Below are positions 28,123 through 39,216 of a stretch of DNA of 64,000 nt, piece by piece. The position numbers were made by a program, and so were the translations under genes. The stretch spans positions 620,001-684,000 of the forward strand of contig OX337234.1 of the NCBI GenBank assembly GCA_946965045.2, in the 5' to 3' direction. The stretch is from Epithemia pelagica (Eukaryota > Bacillariophyta > Bacillariophyceae > Surirellales > Surirellaceae). Each line of letters begins with the position of its first letter. The first letter of the stretch is position 1. Below the pieces are notes generated by a model, which was not told where the DNA came from, searched no databases, and saw nothing but the letters and a program-made list of their open reading frames with translations.

Positions 28123-28950
28123 TAGTTGATCCTCTTCTCTTAAAATGCACCGCCTACCTCTAGAGGAGACGCATTCAATATTATTATTTCATCTTCGATC
28201 TCCTCCTAGAACGAGGAGTATAATGGATCATGGATGGGATCTACGCGACACGGAATGCGCAGTACCCAGTTAGGAGTACCCAATATACCCATTCGTCAGA
28301 ATCGATCAGCAATCAACATTCGTATTGACCATTATTGACCTGCGCTTGATGCGGTGTGCGGGGTGCGGGGGGAATGGGGAATACCAATTGGCATTTACCA
28401 CTCGCGAAACTTCCCGAACCTTGGAAGAGAGGTCCTGGACTTTTTACAGCCACAACTTCATTCCAGTCATCAAATTGAACATTGAAGCCACTTGCTACTT
28501 GCTACATGAAGAGTTGAGAGTTGGTGATTGGTGAGCTCAATTTTCAATTTTTAGTTTAGATAGAATTTTGAATTGACCATGACCAAGTCCCAAGGGGAAA
28601 TCCATGAGCCAATTAGAAGTCTGAATTGACCCTATCCAAACATTTTTACTACCTAGAAGAACCATCACATCGGAGCGTTTATAGCGAATAGGGGTAGCTA
28701 AAGTGGCAATGGATCAAGAACATCGGTGATGAGAGAGTTATCGCCATTCGTCTTTACGAGACCTTCCTGATAGTGGACTGTGGCTTATGCGAAAGGAGGC
28801 AATTGGGTGGCAAGCGAGAAACAACTATGACCTTACATTCGAGCGTAAGTTTTTCGCCAAGTACAAGCAACTTAGAGGATCGCAACACAATGCTACTAGC
28901 TTCATGTGTTTCCAATGTTAGTGTTGACTGGTCGTCATTCGTTTCCAATA
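28123..28950. other. Non-coding stretch
   Basis: About 830 bases between the copia element and the cold-shock protein stop. No convincing ORF or repeat seen. Confidence 0.4.
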
Positions 28951-31900
28951 CTAGGATTCACTGGTACCAGTTGTGGTGGCGATATCTTCGGTCGTGGTCG
29001 TAGCAGCGACATTACTAGCTTCGGTGGTGTCTGAAAATTTACTCACACGCGTGGTCCATCCCGGAACGAACCCATTAGAGCCCTTGTCTGGCCCTTTGGC
29101 CATCATGGATTGTGCCATGATGGTACCTCCCCGATCCTTCTTAACGGTTAAGTTAAGTTTGGGACGCTCTCTTTTGTCAGTGGATGAGAAAGAGGAGGAG
29201 GTTGGTATCGTCGAGCCCAGGTACAGATCGGCCGTGCGACAGACACCAAAGGGTACACCTTGATAGAATACGGCTTCCACTGATTCCCCTTCTTTGAGGA
29301 GAGATAGCTGACATCCAACGACTTCGGACAAACTGATGTTAAAAGTGTTCTCAGGTGTGTGGGATTCTGTACTATCAGAAGACGGCTTTGAGGTTGAAGA
29401 AGGGACTGGGGTGGAGGAAACAAACTGCGCGGTTCCCTGATCCAACGATAACTTGGCCAAACTGCCGCGGACCAGTGTAGCCGCCCCTCGCGTCACAATG
29501 CGCATGTCGCGGATTTCTCCCCCTTCTTTCTTTACCTTGACGAACGACACCATATCGCCTCGCCTTGGGTGATTCGTAGAATCATCGTGTCCTCCACCTC
29601 GCAAAGCGGATGCACCAGTCCCGTGAATCGCAATAGCACCATTCCGGTAATGAAGGTGAAAAGGTAGTTCCTTCGTAAGCAACGAATCCTCATCACTGCT
29701 CTTGTTGCTTGTGAACATCCCAGTGGGATCTGCCGTGAGAAGTACACATCCTTTTTCCGTAATGACTTCCTCCTCAACCGAAGAGTCTCCGCTGTTATCC
29801 CACCGACTGCCATTGCTTTGAGCAGAAGCATTCGAGTTCGAGTGGTGCACTGACTTGGGATGATGACTATTGCTGTTGTTACTTATCGTGCTTCCTGAAG
29901 ACTTCAAATGAGTATGTGTTGGTTGTAACAAGACAATACCAGAGCAGGCGTTCTCGTCTGGTTTGAACGGAATCGTCCCTCTTGGCAAGATTGACACACG
30001 TAGCGCTGTGCGTTTGCCATTCTTTTCGGAAATCTGGAACTTGACTTCATCTCCTTTTCGAACTTTGGTCCCACCTTCAACTGCCGAGAACTGGAAGAAT
30101 AGCGATTCACGTTTAATGGCAGAGTCGTCCAACACCGAGATGAATCCAAATTTACGTGGCACCACCACCTCAGTAACAACTCCGTGAGACTCGTCCGTTC
30201 CTTGGGCCGTTGTTCCGTCAGTGGTGGCTTCCGTTGCCTCGGTTACCTTTCGTTCTACCATTTTCATGTTCGTAATGGTTAGCATCCCTGTTCGTCTCGA
30301 CTGTTTTATGTCCATAACGACCTTGTCTCCTACAGATGGTGGGACATCTTTCTTCAAGTCGTTGGATAGCCCACCCTTGTCGTATCGCAATATTTTGACA
30401 GGCACGATACTCTCTGTTCCTCGTTGTCGACTTTTGGATTTCCGAGTTTGGGGAGTGACTTGTGCCGTTGCGGAATCACCCGACGTTTCTGTGGATGGCC
30501 CATCCTCTTTGTCGTCCACCACAGCTTCACCATTTTTCCCACTTTCACCCTCTTGTGTTGCTTCCGAACGAGGTTCTGGTTGTTGTCGTGGGACTTTGGT
30601 CAAGACGAGTTTCCCTGCCGGTCGGTACAGTTCATTCTCTGCGGCTTCTGCTTCTGTCGCATGTCTCCAAGTCAAGGAACATTTGGGGGAAGATTCTTCT
30701 TTTCCTTCTTCCGTCGTCGCAGTAGTAGTATGATTGTTTCCCATTAATTGATCAATCAGCGAAAAGACAATTCGATCCTCCTTGGAGGTTTGAACATCGT
30801 GAAAGACCAACGGTTCGGTAATGAGATCGTCCTCGAGGTAGTGGCGAATCATTTTGGCCACTAGGGGATGTCGTTCTTCCAATGACATGGGTGGCAATGG
30901 CACTGTCAGTTCCACCGAACCACAAAATGGTTGTTTCGCGTCTTGTTTGGTAATGACACCTTCCACAGTGGTTCCCAAGACCTTGCTTTGCACAATGGTC
31001 CGTGGCGGCAAAAAGAGGATTCGTTGCGCCTTGAGATTTTCTCGTTCTCCCTGGGCCGCGGCAGCCGCCGCACTCCCACCACCTTTTCCACCACGCGATC
31101 GATTGGTGGGTGGTGGCGGTGTCGTACTTCGATGGTGAATCATACCATGAACCGACAAATCAAAGGCCACTTCGGTACCCACTTCCAACTTTAGGGGTCG
31201 CATTTTATTCCGTTCATCGTAGTCGTAACCCAACAGGTTGCGTCGCAAATCGCGTTGAAGGTCGTCGGGCAATACTTGAAACAATTTGAAATGAACATCG
31301 ACCGGTCGTTCGGCATAATGCAAAAAGCCATATGTATCCTTGACGGCATTCACAATGCCTTCGGCCCGCATGGGCAAGGCCAAGGATATCAGACGCACCG
31401 CCTTGTCCAATGGCGCTGCGACATCTTCCTTGGTAGGCGATGCCACGACTGGTTCATTATCTGTGGGCGTACGGGACGCGGTCGGTCCGGCATGACAGGA
31501 TCCATCGACAAAGTCTTGCACCACATCAAACAAGAGTGTGTCGCCCGTTTGGACCCACATACCGACCGAGGTACCTCCCCGAAAGGAAAAGGATCCACCC
31601 GGAGCGTCTTTAATGTTGAGATAAATTTCGGTAATAATTCGTTCGTCTCCCGTGGCATAATCTTCGACTGTCACAGGTGTGTGCAATCGTACCTTCCCAT
31701 GCTGATCCAACAAATGTCCCGAATCGTGCGGCTGAGGAGGATACAACACCACACCTGTGCGACATTTGGCCACAACGTCATGAAATTGTACACTCCCACG
31801 TGGTTGCATTTTGACTTGTCGTGCACTGATGCGACGTTGAGGTCTACTACTAGTGTTGGTGTTCGACTCCTCCACCTGTTTCTTTTCCGATCCCTCCCCA

Positions 31901-33120
31901 CCACTACTGCCAACGGCTGGATTACCACCACCACCTTCCGTGACGACCAGGAACTGCATATCTTGTCCTTCTTGCAATACCAATTCTCCTCCTTTGGTAT
32001 CAATGCTGGAATAATGGAAAAAGACTTCTTCTCGGCGTTTGTTGGATTTCAAAAACCCATATTCTCCCTTGAGACTGGTAATGACACCATGTTCGAGGGT
32101 GGCTTGGGCCAACAATTTTTGTTCGGCTGCCAATCGTTGTCGTTCCTTTTCCGATTGCAACAAGACAATCTGACGAGCATAGGAAAATCCAGTCCGACGA
32201 TCCTTGACAATTTCAAACTCGACCAAATCTCCTCGAAACAAGCGGAGACTCGATCCTCCTCCTCCACGCTGTGAAGAAGAAGAAGAAGTAGCCGCAGAGG
32301 ATGCCTTGTAATCGTCCAATGTGAAATGGACCAATGGGCCATCGGCCGACAAGTTTTTCGTCGAGGCAGCTGGTGGAGGATCGTCTGACGTCGTGTCCTT
32401 TTTGTCATTGGAGGTTGCTTCGTTGGAGGAGGTTCCTTGGTCGGCTGTTTTTTCGGGTTGTTGCTCTTGCAACAAGACTCGTATACTACCATCCGTAATC
32501 GTATTGTGACTGACTCCCGGTCGATTTCGATCATTGTTGTTGGCATTGCTTCCACCTCCCGACGAAGGCGGTGGTGTGGACGATGGTTTTTCCACCAACC
32601 CTTGAACTCGAATGGGTTGTTCCGACGAGGATGGAGGATTGGACCAGTCTTGTGGTGGTGGTTGTTGTTGTTGTTTGTCGTCTCCCGGAACCAGAATTTG
32701 GTCGGCCGAGGTAATGGGCCGCTCCCACACAAGGGTGTCGGTCGGACACGGACTCACATTGTGAGCCGCCAATTTTTGGCTGCTCTTGTTGCTGCTGGGT
32801 CCGACTTGAAATCGTACCGGTTGTTGCAAGGTCAAATCGGCCGCCTCGGTCCGATTCAATTGCGAATAATGAAAAAAGAGTTCTTCCGGTCGATCGGCAC
32901 AATAAATAAAGCCAAAGGATTCTTTCAAACTGCAGACAATGCCTTCTTCCCAGGGCAATGATGATGACGACGACGAGGCACCACCGCCATATCGTCCTCC
33001 TCCTCGATGATGGCCACTGCCGCCGCCACCTCCATATTGATTGTAACGGTTTCCACCTCCACCACCGCCTCCACGGCCACCACGTCCTTCGCTGGGTCCT
33101 CGACGATAATTGGATTGCAT
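28951..33120 (-). CDS. Multi-cold-shock-domain RNA-binding protein, CSDE1/UNR-like
   Basis: 1,389 residues from Met at 33120 (MQSNYRRGPSEGRGG); the frame is open to 33258 but the extra residues look like 5' UTR. An N-terminal RGG/poly-Gly box (about 5-48) is followed by cold-shock domains at about 57-107 (GIVCSLKESFGFIYC, LFFHYSQL), 342-395 (GVITSLKGEYGFLKS, VFFHYSS), 585-660 (GIVNAVKDTYGFLHY, DVHFKLFQV) and 978-1040 (GVVTEVVVPRKFGFI, SLFFQFS). Degenerate domains lie at about 455-545 and after 1040. This alternation of canonical and degenerate cold-shock domains is the layout of CSDE1/UNR, a cytoplasmic regulator of mRNA translation and stability. The long Ser/Thr/Asn linkers fit diatom style. 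No intron needed. Confidence 0.88.
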   Translation of the reverse strand: MQSNYRRGPSEGRGGRGGGGGGGNRYNQYGGGGGSGHHRGGGRYGGGASSSSSSLPWEEGIVCSLKESFGFIYCADRPEELFFHYSQLNRTEAADLTLQQPVRFQVGPSSNKSSQKLAAHNVSPCPTDTLVWERPITSADQILVPGDDKQQQQPPPQDWSNPPSSSEQPIRVQGLVEKPSSTPPPSSGGGSNANNNDRNRPGVSHNTITDGSIRVLLQEQQPEKTADQGTSSNEATSNDKKDTTSDDPPPAASTKNLSADGPLVHFTLDDYKASSAATSSSSSQRGGGGSSLRLFRGDLVEFEIVKDRRTGFSYARQIVLLQSEKERQRLAAEQKLLAQATLEHGVITSLKGEYGFLKSNKRREEVFFHYSSIDTKGGELVLQEGQDMQFLVVTEGGGGNPAVGSSGGEGSEKKQVEESNTNTSSRPQRRISARQVKMQPRGSVQFHDVVAKCRTGVVLYPPQPHDSGHLLDQHGKVRLHTPVTVEDYATGDERIITEIYLNIKDAPGGSFSFRGGTSVGMWVQTGDTLLFDVVQDFVDGSCHAGPTASRTPTDNEPVVASPTKEDVAAPLDKAVRLISLALPMRAEGIVNAVKDTYGFLHYAERPVDVHFKLFQVLPDDLQRDLRRNLLGYDYDERNKMRPLKLEVGTEVAFDLSVHGMIHHRSTTPPPPTNRSRGGKGGGSAAAAAAQGERENLKAQRILFLPPRTIVQSKVLGTTVEGVITKQDAKQPFCGSVELTVPLPPMSLEERHPLVAKMIRHYLEDDLITEPLVFHDVQTSKEDRIVFSLIDQLMGNNHTTTATTEEGKEESSPKCSLTWRHATEAEAAENELYRPAGKLVLTKVPRQQPEPRSEATQEGESGKNGEAVVDDKEDGPSTETSGDSATAQVTPQTRKSKSRQRGTESIVPVKILRYDKGGLSNDLKKDVPPSVGDKVVMDIKQSRRTGMLTITNMKMVERKVTEATEATTDGTTAQGTDESHGVVTEVVVPRKFGFISVLDDSAIKRESLFFQFSAVEGGTKVRKGDEVKFQISEKNGKRTALRVSILPRGTIPFKPDENACSGIVLLQPTHTHLKSSGSTISNNSNSHHPKSVHHSNSNASAQSNGSRWDNSGDSSVEEEVITEKGCVLLTADPTGMFTSNKSSDEDSLLTKELPFHLHYRNGAIAIHGTGASALRGGGHDDSTNHPRRGDMVSFVKVKKEGGEIRDMRIVTRGAATLVRGSLAKLSLDQGTAQFVSSTPVPSSTSKPSSDSTESHTPENTFNISLSEVVGCQLSLLKEGESVEAVFYQGVPFGVCRTADLYLGSTIPTSSSFSSTDKRERPKLNLTVKKDRGGTIMAQSMMAKGPDKGSNGFVPGWTTRVSKFSDTTEASNVAATTTTEDIATTTGTSES

Positions 33121-33982
33121 CGTAAAAGACACAAAGCTGGTTTCCAAAAAGGGATGGTTGGAAACAAGTCCTTGATGAAATGTTGTTTTAAAGACAGTAA
33201 TTAGTCGTTCGTTGTGCGTTTTCGAACTCTTTTCAACAACACCAACAGCTCTTTTCAATCACTGAATCGTTTGATATGTAGCTGTCTTTGTTTCCCAGAC
33301 ACACCGAGACAACAATCGCCACAAAAGGAAAGGCTCTTCTTGTTCTCTCGCTTCACCCCTTTTGTTTCCTGGACACTCGTTCCTCGTCGTCTTGTGTCCC
33401 AGACACCCACAACACGTCTCGTCGTCCAGAAGAACAAACACACAAAAGGTGGTGCTTCTCTCCTCTTCTGTAGAGTGTCTGTTGGACAAAAGAGAGAGAT
33501 GAATCTTCCTTCTTCCTCTTTTGTGGGTGCAGGGTACAGGTGTGTGTGTCTCCGTGCTCCGTGGCGACTCGGGTTTCAACGGACGTCGGGCAGACTCCAA
33601 AAGCGATCTATACACGACCTATACTAAGGTCGGCTAGCAAGAATCGAAGAATCGTCTTCTTGCGTTGGCATAATATATTGGAAACAATCATTCGTTTCTC
33701 GACACACCACAACTCGTTTGCCAACCCCTACTCTAGGTGGTTCTTAATAGAATCTATAATATATACTCTCTCATTCCGCGATGCACATCACCGACACAGT
33801 GCCTTGCCCAGTGTTCTCCATGAGAAAGAGATTTGCCGTGTCACACACATCTACGAGCGGAAGCAGTCGTTTGCCGTTGTCGAATGATGGGTCCCTCCAC
33901 AATGGGAGTGTGTTTGTCGTTTTCAGTAGGGGTTAGTGTCGTGCCATGGTAGTATATTGTAGTAGTAGTAGTAGTAGTCTTG
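33121..33982. other. Intergenic stretch
   Basis: Holds the 5' flank of the cold-shock protein gene and the 3' flank of the actin-related gene. A 137-codon plus ORF (33214-33627) lacks any motif. A short CTA/GTA run is at about 33957-33975. Confidence 0.4.
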
Positions 33983-35317
33983 TTATTGGGACAAGGCGGC
34001 CGCGGCAGTCGGGGGCCACTCGGTCCGCCATTCCACGGCATTGGTCGTCAGCGTCGGGTCCTTGGCAAACCAGGACGCGGCCCACCCACTGGCCCCCAAC
34101 CATACGACATGATCGGGTTGGACGGGACACGTGACCAATCCGACGTGTGCGTGCAAATCTCCGGCCCACGAGGACACGGAAAGGGGAATCATGGTACTAG
34201 AGGATAATGACAATGGTTGTTGCGTCGTGTCCTCGGTATTTGCAGCTGGATCCTCCTCCTCGGTGGTCTCGGTAGTCGTGGTGGTGGTTTGTGGGGTGCG
34301 TCTTGTGGACTTGCTGCTGGTGGCGGCGGCTTGCGCCAAGACGGCCTGCAACTGTCGTGCCACCAATAGGGGTATGTGGGGTTGCGTCAACAAGCCAGTT
34401 CCGGCAAACACGAGATTTTGCACGACCGATTTGCGATCCATGCGGGGACAGGCCTTCAAGGCCTTGAGCATGGCCACGAGCAAGGAATTGGGATGGGTAT
34501 CGTCCAGATAGAGAGCGTGGTCCAAGGACGACGACGACGCTTGTGGCGTCGCCGCAAATTCGGCTCGCGTCTCTGCCAAGGAGACGGATTGGTAGGTGAA
34601 CCGCAAGGTTTCTCCCGCCGCATGAACGACCACCGAGGCTTGATCCAATCCCACGTGAACGACCAAGAGATGGGACAGCATGGGGAAACTGGAGGGAATC
34701 ATGGACCAGGCGGCACCTTGCAAGGACACGGCTGGAACCTGCAAGGTTTGAATCAACACGGCCAACAAGGCGTGTTCCACGACCCGCGGCATGGTCGTTT
34801 CCTCCCACTCCCGATAGAGAACGACAACCTTGCGATCGCCACGCGTCGTCGTCGTACTGGCTGCCACCAACAAGCCCAGCCGTTGATAGGCATATTGGAG
34901 GAGGGGAGCCAAATACCGATACCAGACGGCCGCCGAATCACGCAACGGACACGGCTCGCCCCGATTCTGAGAAGATGTGGTGGTGGTGGTGGTGGTGGAC
35001 GAATCGTGTAGAGTTGTAGTGGATGTGGCAGCAGCAAACAAGCACAGGGGAATGATATCCTTGGGCAACGCATCGCCGGCAAAGCCACACCGCAAGGTGG
35101 TTTCGGTAAATTGCAACAAGACGGGTGGTCGTTGAGTCTTGTTATTGGCCAAAGATGACGAACCGCCCAACGACGAGGACGGCCGTGAGGACGACGACGA
35201 CAACAATGCACGACGTTGCGACAAGGTCAAGGACGACGTTGATCCGGCCGAGGACGACGTTGCGGACGTGGACACGGATGTTCGGCCACTCGTGGCGCTA
35301 ATCGCTTGTGTCGACAT
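33983..35317 (-). CDS. Divergent actin-related protein (Arp10-like)
   Basis: 444 residues from Met at 35317 (MSTQAISATSG); the upstream open frame to 35506 is probably UTR. After a Ser-rich leader, residues about 64-85 (VLLQFTETTLRCGFAGDALP) match the phosphate-1 loop of actin-fold proteins. VVVLYREWEETTMPRVVEHALL, then LLVVHVGLDQASVVVHAAG (phosphate-2 region), NLVFAGTGLLTQPHI, and the C-terminal HVVWLGASGWAASW (actin WIGGSILAS region) follow in order. The nucleotide-binding residues are poorly kept, as in Arp10/Arp11-type proteins, which sit in the dynactin pointed-end complex in other eukaryotes. The Arp10 assignment is tentative; the actin fold is fairly secure. Confidence 0.7.
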   Translation of the reverse strand: MSTQAISATSGRTSVSTSATSSSAGSTSSLTLSQRRALLSSSSSRPSSSLGGSSSLANNKTQRPPVLLQFTETTLRCGFAGDALPKDIIPLCLFAAATSTTTLHDSSTTTTTTTSSQNRGEPCPLRDSAAVWYRYLAPLLQYAYQRLGLLVAASTTTTRGDRKVVVLYREWEETTMPRVVEHALLAVLIQTLQVPAVSLQGAAWSMIPSSFPMLSHLLVVHVGLDQASVVVHAAGETLRFTYQSVSLAETRAEFAATPQASSSSLDHALYLDDTHPNSLLVAMLKALKACPRMDRKSVVQNLVFAGTGLLTQPHIPLLVARQLQAVLAQAAATSSKSTRRTPQTTTTTTETTEEEDPAANTEDTTQQPLSLSSSTMIPLSVSSWAGDLHAHVGLVTCPVQPDHVVWLGASGWAASWFAKDPTLTTNAVEWRTEWPPTAAAALSQ

Positions 35318-36972
35318 GATTGTTTCTACGTTTGTTGTTTGTTGGGAGTGGGTGTCGGTTTGTATCAGACAAAAGTCTACTTCTAGAATCTTGGGTGAAC
35401 TCTTCTGGCGATTTGACACTTTGTTGTGGTCTCCGCCATGGTGCGGAGGCGGAGATCTGTTTTGGATCTCTACTGACACTTCGAAACCGACAAAATCTAC
35501 AGACAACAGACAGATTGGGGCACGAACAGACGGCGAAAGCGCAATCGCTAAGCAGAGTAGGCAAGGTAGCTGGAGGAATACGGTTGGTGATGTTTGTACG
35601 CACGGCGCTTGCTCTAGCTAGCTAGTAGCGAGATGGACAGGAATGCCACATCATGGCGCGTTCGATCCAATGTCCATAAGTTGGTAGATCACTTCTTAAT
35701 GGTCGTTCTCATCCCATTTCTATCCACAGAGGTGGTGGAGGAGGAGGACTGGAGCGGGAGTGGCTTGTATTTGGCATTCACGCCCCTGATTTGGAATGAT
35801 TTTATGTTGCGGCCGTCTCCACATGACAACAAGTACATGCATGTGCCTAGGTAGGTAGATGGGGACGACCCATTCATCTAGGTAGTCCCATTTCAATGAA
35901 ACGACACTACAGGTTCTCGAAAGGGGAGACTGCGAATGGCAACAGAAGGAAGCAGGACAATTCTCTCGAGCGCAGCAAAAAAAGCCTTCTCGGCCAGAGC
36001 TCATCATGGCCCCTCCACGAGGAGAACGAGCACGCAGCAGTCCCAGTGGACCGAATGAGAGGGTCCGTGTAGGTAGTTGTTGCACCCAGTGTAGTGGACC
36101 CATGACACGAACGAGGAGGCCATAACAGTATTTTAGGTAGTAGATCTGTCTTGGTCCATGCCATCCGGGGCGTGGTGAATCTTGGTATAGTGCTTCAGTG
36201 TCTTGACTTTTTGGATGCCTGGGCATGGGCGCACCACGAGCACACGCAAAACCGAGACTGTGCATTTGCACAACCAGGCAACAGGCTTTTGCAAAACGAC
36301 TTGATCAAGTCATTGGAATTGCATAGACAGTGAACATGACACACACCTCGAAAACCAGGCCATATTGTGTTGCATGTTCCATGCTTATTCTTGAGATGCC
36401 AATGCCATCACCAGCAATGACAAGAATGACGTAACCTCACGCCATTTTGGTAAGGAGTACCCATGGTTGACGAATATGTTGAAGATGGAACTGCACCTCG
36501 GCAGTCGTGGTCGGGGTCACCGACAGTCACACGGTGGGTCATTCTTGGAGTGTGCAGAGCGTGTGGCGGAGTAAAGTACTTAGACGTGGTGGGGTGTCCG
36601 CGAGCATGGGGTGCACGGAGAAAGCGACCAATTTTGGTCGCCGAAAGACTATCGAGCGTGAAACTCTCGACATATTCATTATTAGTGAAATGGCAAGTGT
36701 CACTAATCTCACTGAGGTGTAACTTTCGAAGCACGGGAGTCCACCCTCCCCCCCAGTTTTCGACACGCGACTTGACACAAATCCAGACGCGCGACAAACA
36801 CGAACACTTTGCAACAAGCTCACACAAACAGATTCGGGTTGGTGACCTGGACCCAATCAGAACAGATTCGTTGATCTCTATTCCATATTCCAAATCACCA
36901 TAAAAGCTCATTGACATCATTTCATAAAACGCAAACGAAGCAAAAGTTAACACCAACCAAACGAGAGCAATC
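35318..36972. other. Intergenic stretch, 1.65 kb
   Basis: Two ORFs (35720-36271 minus and 36463-36903 plus) have no motif or sensible composition. CTACCTAGGTAG motifs near 35847-35885 recur elsewhere in the window. No gene supported. Confidence 0.4.
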
Positions 36973-37584
36973 ATGGCCCGAACACTTACCCGTACTTACC
37001 ACCGCATTGCCACCAACACTCACAACAAAAAGGCCGAGACGAACAAGGACGTACCAACCGCCACCGCCACCAAGACGAATGTAGCTGTCGGAAGCAAACG
37101 TCGACTCCCCAACAACAAGGAGGACTCCAAGAACAGCAGCAACGGTCCCCACCCTCTTCTCTTGGCCATGAACTCAATTGCAGCGGGACGACATCGCCGT
37201 GCGACCAGCAGCAAACTCTTTGTGCGACGAGTCGTTCGAATTGTCGACGCGAATGAAGAAGAATCCAGTAGCAGTCACACCTATCCGGAATCCCCTGCCT
37301 CGTCCCTCGATTCCACTCGCGTTCACCAAAACAACGACAAGGTGTATTTGGAAGAACCCGCCGAGGACTTGGAAAGCGACCACAACAACAACGCCATTCT
37401 CAAGTTGTCGTATCAACGACAAGTCCAACAAGATTTGGCAGCCGCCGCCGCCTCAATGGCACGGTCCTCCTCTGCACCAAACGTGTTGGAGCCCGAAGAT
37501 GAGGTGCGCTCGGCCATGTACAAGATGCAAATGCAAGAAGACTTGAGACGTGCTACCATGCAACTTTCGGCGGTCCAAGGCTGA
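36973..37584 (+). CDS. Small hypothetical protein (203 aa) with paired Q-rich helices
   Basis: The ATG at 36973 opens MARTLTRTYHRIATNTHN. The middle is basic and Ser-rich (SSKLFVRRVVRIVDANEEE). The C-terminal part has two related amphipathic helices, SYQRQVQQDLAAAAASM and MYKMQMQEDLRRATMQL, separated by about 25 residues. No family recognised. The ORF stops shortly before a compact 3' region. Confidence 0.6.
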   Translation: MARTLTRTYHRIATNTHNKKAETNKDVPTATATKTNVAVGSKRRLPNNKEDSKNSSNGPHPLLLAMNSIAAGRHRRATSSKLFVRRVVRIVDANEEESSSSHTYPESPASSLDSTRVHQNNDKVYLEEPAEDLESDHNNNAILKLSYQRQVQQDLAAAAASMARSSSAPNVLEPEDEVRSAMYKMQMQEDLRRATMQLSAVQG

Positions 37585-37752
37585 TCCACAAACAGTTTCA
37601 AAAGACAAAGATGTGAATGCAATGAATAGAGACTACGGGGCATGCCTAACGGATATTTACAGCATAGAACGTTCAACAATAAGTTTAGCAAATTGATGCC
37701 TTGACATACTACGAATATGCAGTAAACCAAATGAAAGAGAGTCACCTTCGCA

Positions 37753-38587
37753 TTACATCATCAAGTAGTTACGGTGTGATTCCGGAGAATCCACTAGTCG
37801 CTTCATGTGTTGGACTTCGGGACTTTCCTCATCGTTGGTAAATGCCACGATTGCCTCGTACGCGAGTCGAATGTATCGTTTGGCCTCTTTCAATGGCCTA
37901 TTCGGAAGTAGACTCGACGCACAGGGGACAGGTACAGGCAAACTGGTACGAGACACGCAGGTTCCAGGCCCGTTGTTCCGCGGTGGCCTTTTCACCGGTG
38001 TAGCAAAAGGTGATTTCCTCACCCTTGGCAATGGACCGTGTTGCTACCAACAACTTGACCTTCCGGTTCGGCAGATAATAGTGGCAGGAATTTCCAATAC
38101 AATCATGATTGACTTTGGACATGATCAAAAAGAGTCCTCGCTCCCCATTGTCTCCACAGGACATGTCGTTTCGCTCAGCCTTTTCATACAGGGTTCCATC
38201 GTGCGGTAACAGCTGACGGACCCTTTCACGAGCGGCATTGGTCGGCAAGGCGGCCATGGCACAACTCTCGGGTGTCGGGTAGGGTTTTTGGAGAATGGGT
38301 CGTTCCACCAGAATCTTTTCATTTTTGAAAAAGTCACGCAACGCAAAGACGCCGTAGCCTTTGTCACCTGCCTCTCGGATCTCAAAATCAATGCCCTCCT
38401 GCCCGGCCTTGCCACAATAAATCTTGTGACCCAGTTTCCAATCGAGTTTCTGACAGTCTCGAGAACAGAACACCCGGGTCTTGCACTGACCACATTTCGG
38501 AAAGACAGTCTTGACGTTGCTGTTACTACTGCTGCTGCTGCTTGCCTCTTTGTAGCAGTACGCACAATAGCATGACGCGGTGGTCAT
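37753..38587 (-). CDS. MYND-SET protein (SMYD-like), possible frameshift near the C-terminus
   Basis: Start at 38587 (MTTASCYCAYC). Residues about 7-60 form a MYND zinc finger (CAYC, CGQC, VFCSRDCQKLDWKLGHKIYC). The SET region starts at FEIREAGDKGYGVFALRDFF and includes VNHDCIGNSCHYY and IAKGEEITFCYTGE, then the post-SET Cys (CTCPLC). SMYD-type enzymes methylate histone or other lysines. The first frame ends at 37898 soon after CPLCVES. A +1 frame continues LLPNRPLKEAKRYIRLAY to a stop at 37753, which looks like the natural C-terminus. Too little sequence lies between for an intron, so a 1-base indel in this allele or assembly is likely. Confidence 0.82.
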
Positions 38588-39216
38588 GATATGAGATAGA
38601 GAGTGATGATCCTTGTTTGGTTCTTCCACAGGCGTGATTCTCGTTTTGTCTTCTCTCTTGTGTGGTGAGATTTTGCGGTGATCCCAATTTGGTCCACACA
38701 AAACATGCAGCACCGCGCCGGACGAGTCGAGCGTCGCTACTCGTCGATGTAGACGAAAGACCACCATTCCAGCCAAGAATCCTCCAGCCTTTGGGGAGTT
38801 GTTGATGCAACGATGTTAAGGGCTTCTGTGTAATTTAGTATTGATACGCGTTGCTCAGGCTGCCTGCTATTCTGTTTTGCTCTAGAGGTACACTTGTAGC
38901 AGTAACGTGACACGCACTAGGTAGAACTCCGCGCACTACCTAGTCCATCTTTGCCCCTGGCCTCATTTGGACGACAAAACTCATTCTCTCGTCGCCATTT
39001 GTACCGAAACTTGTCGTTTCGTTATGTGTGGCTGGTTCTCTCCATGGCCGCCGACAATCTCCTACACAACTCTCATCCTTACGGTTCCAAACACTCACGC
39101 TACATGGCAAAGAAAAGGGTGACGGTCCATTCGCATTGTCTTGTTCTCCTTGTCCACATTGTACCGACCATTTTCCAAGTCCACCGCACTGAAACGACGA
39201 CGACATCAATTCGATT
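38588..39216. other. Intergenic stretch
   Basis: 5' flank of the MYND-SET gene and 3' flank of the Asn-rich membrane protein gene. Open frames here lack motifs. CACTAGGTAGAAC and CTACCTAG occur at about 38916-38942. Confidence 0.4.

Noticed and set aside
31255-32274. 339-codon plus-strand ORF
   Set aside because: Antisense shadow of the cold-shock-domain gene, without a motif and with low-complexity Ser runs.
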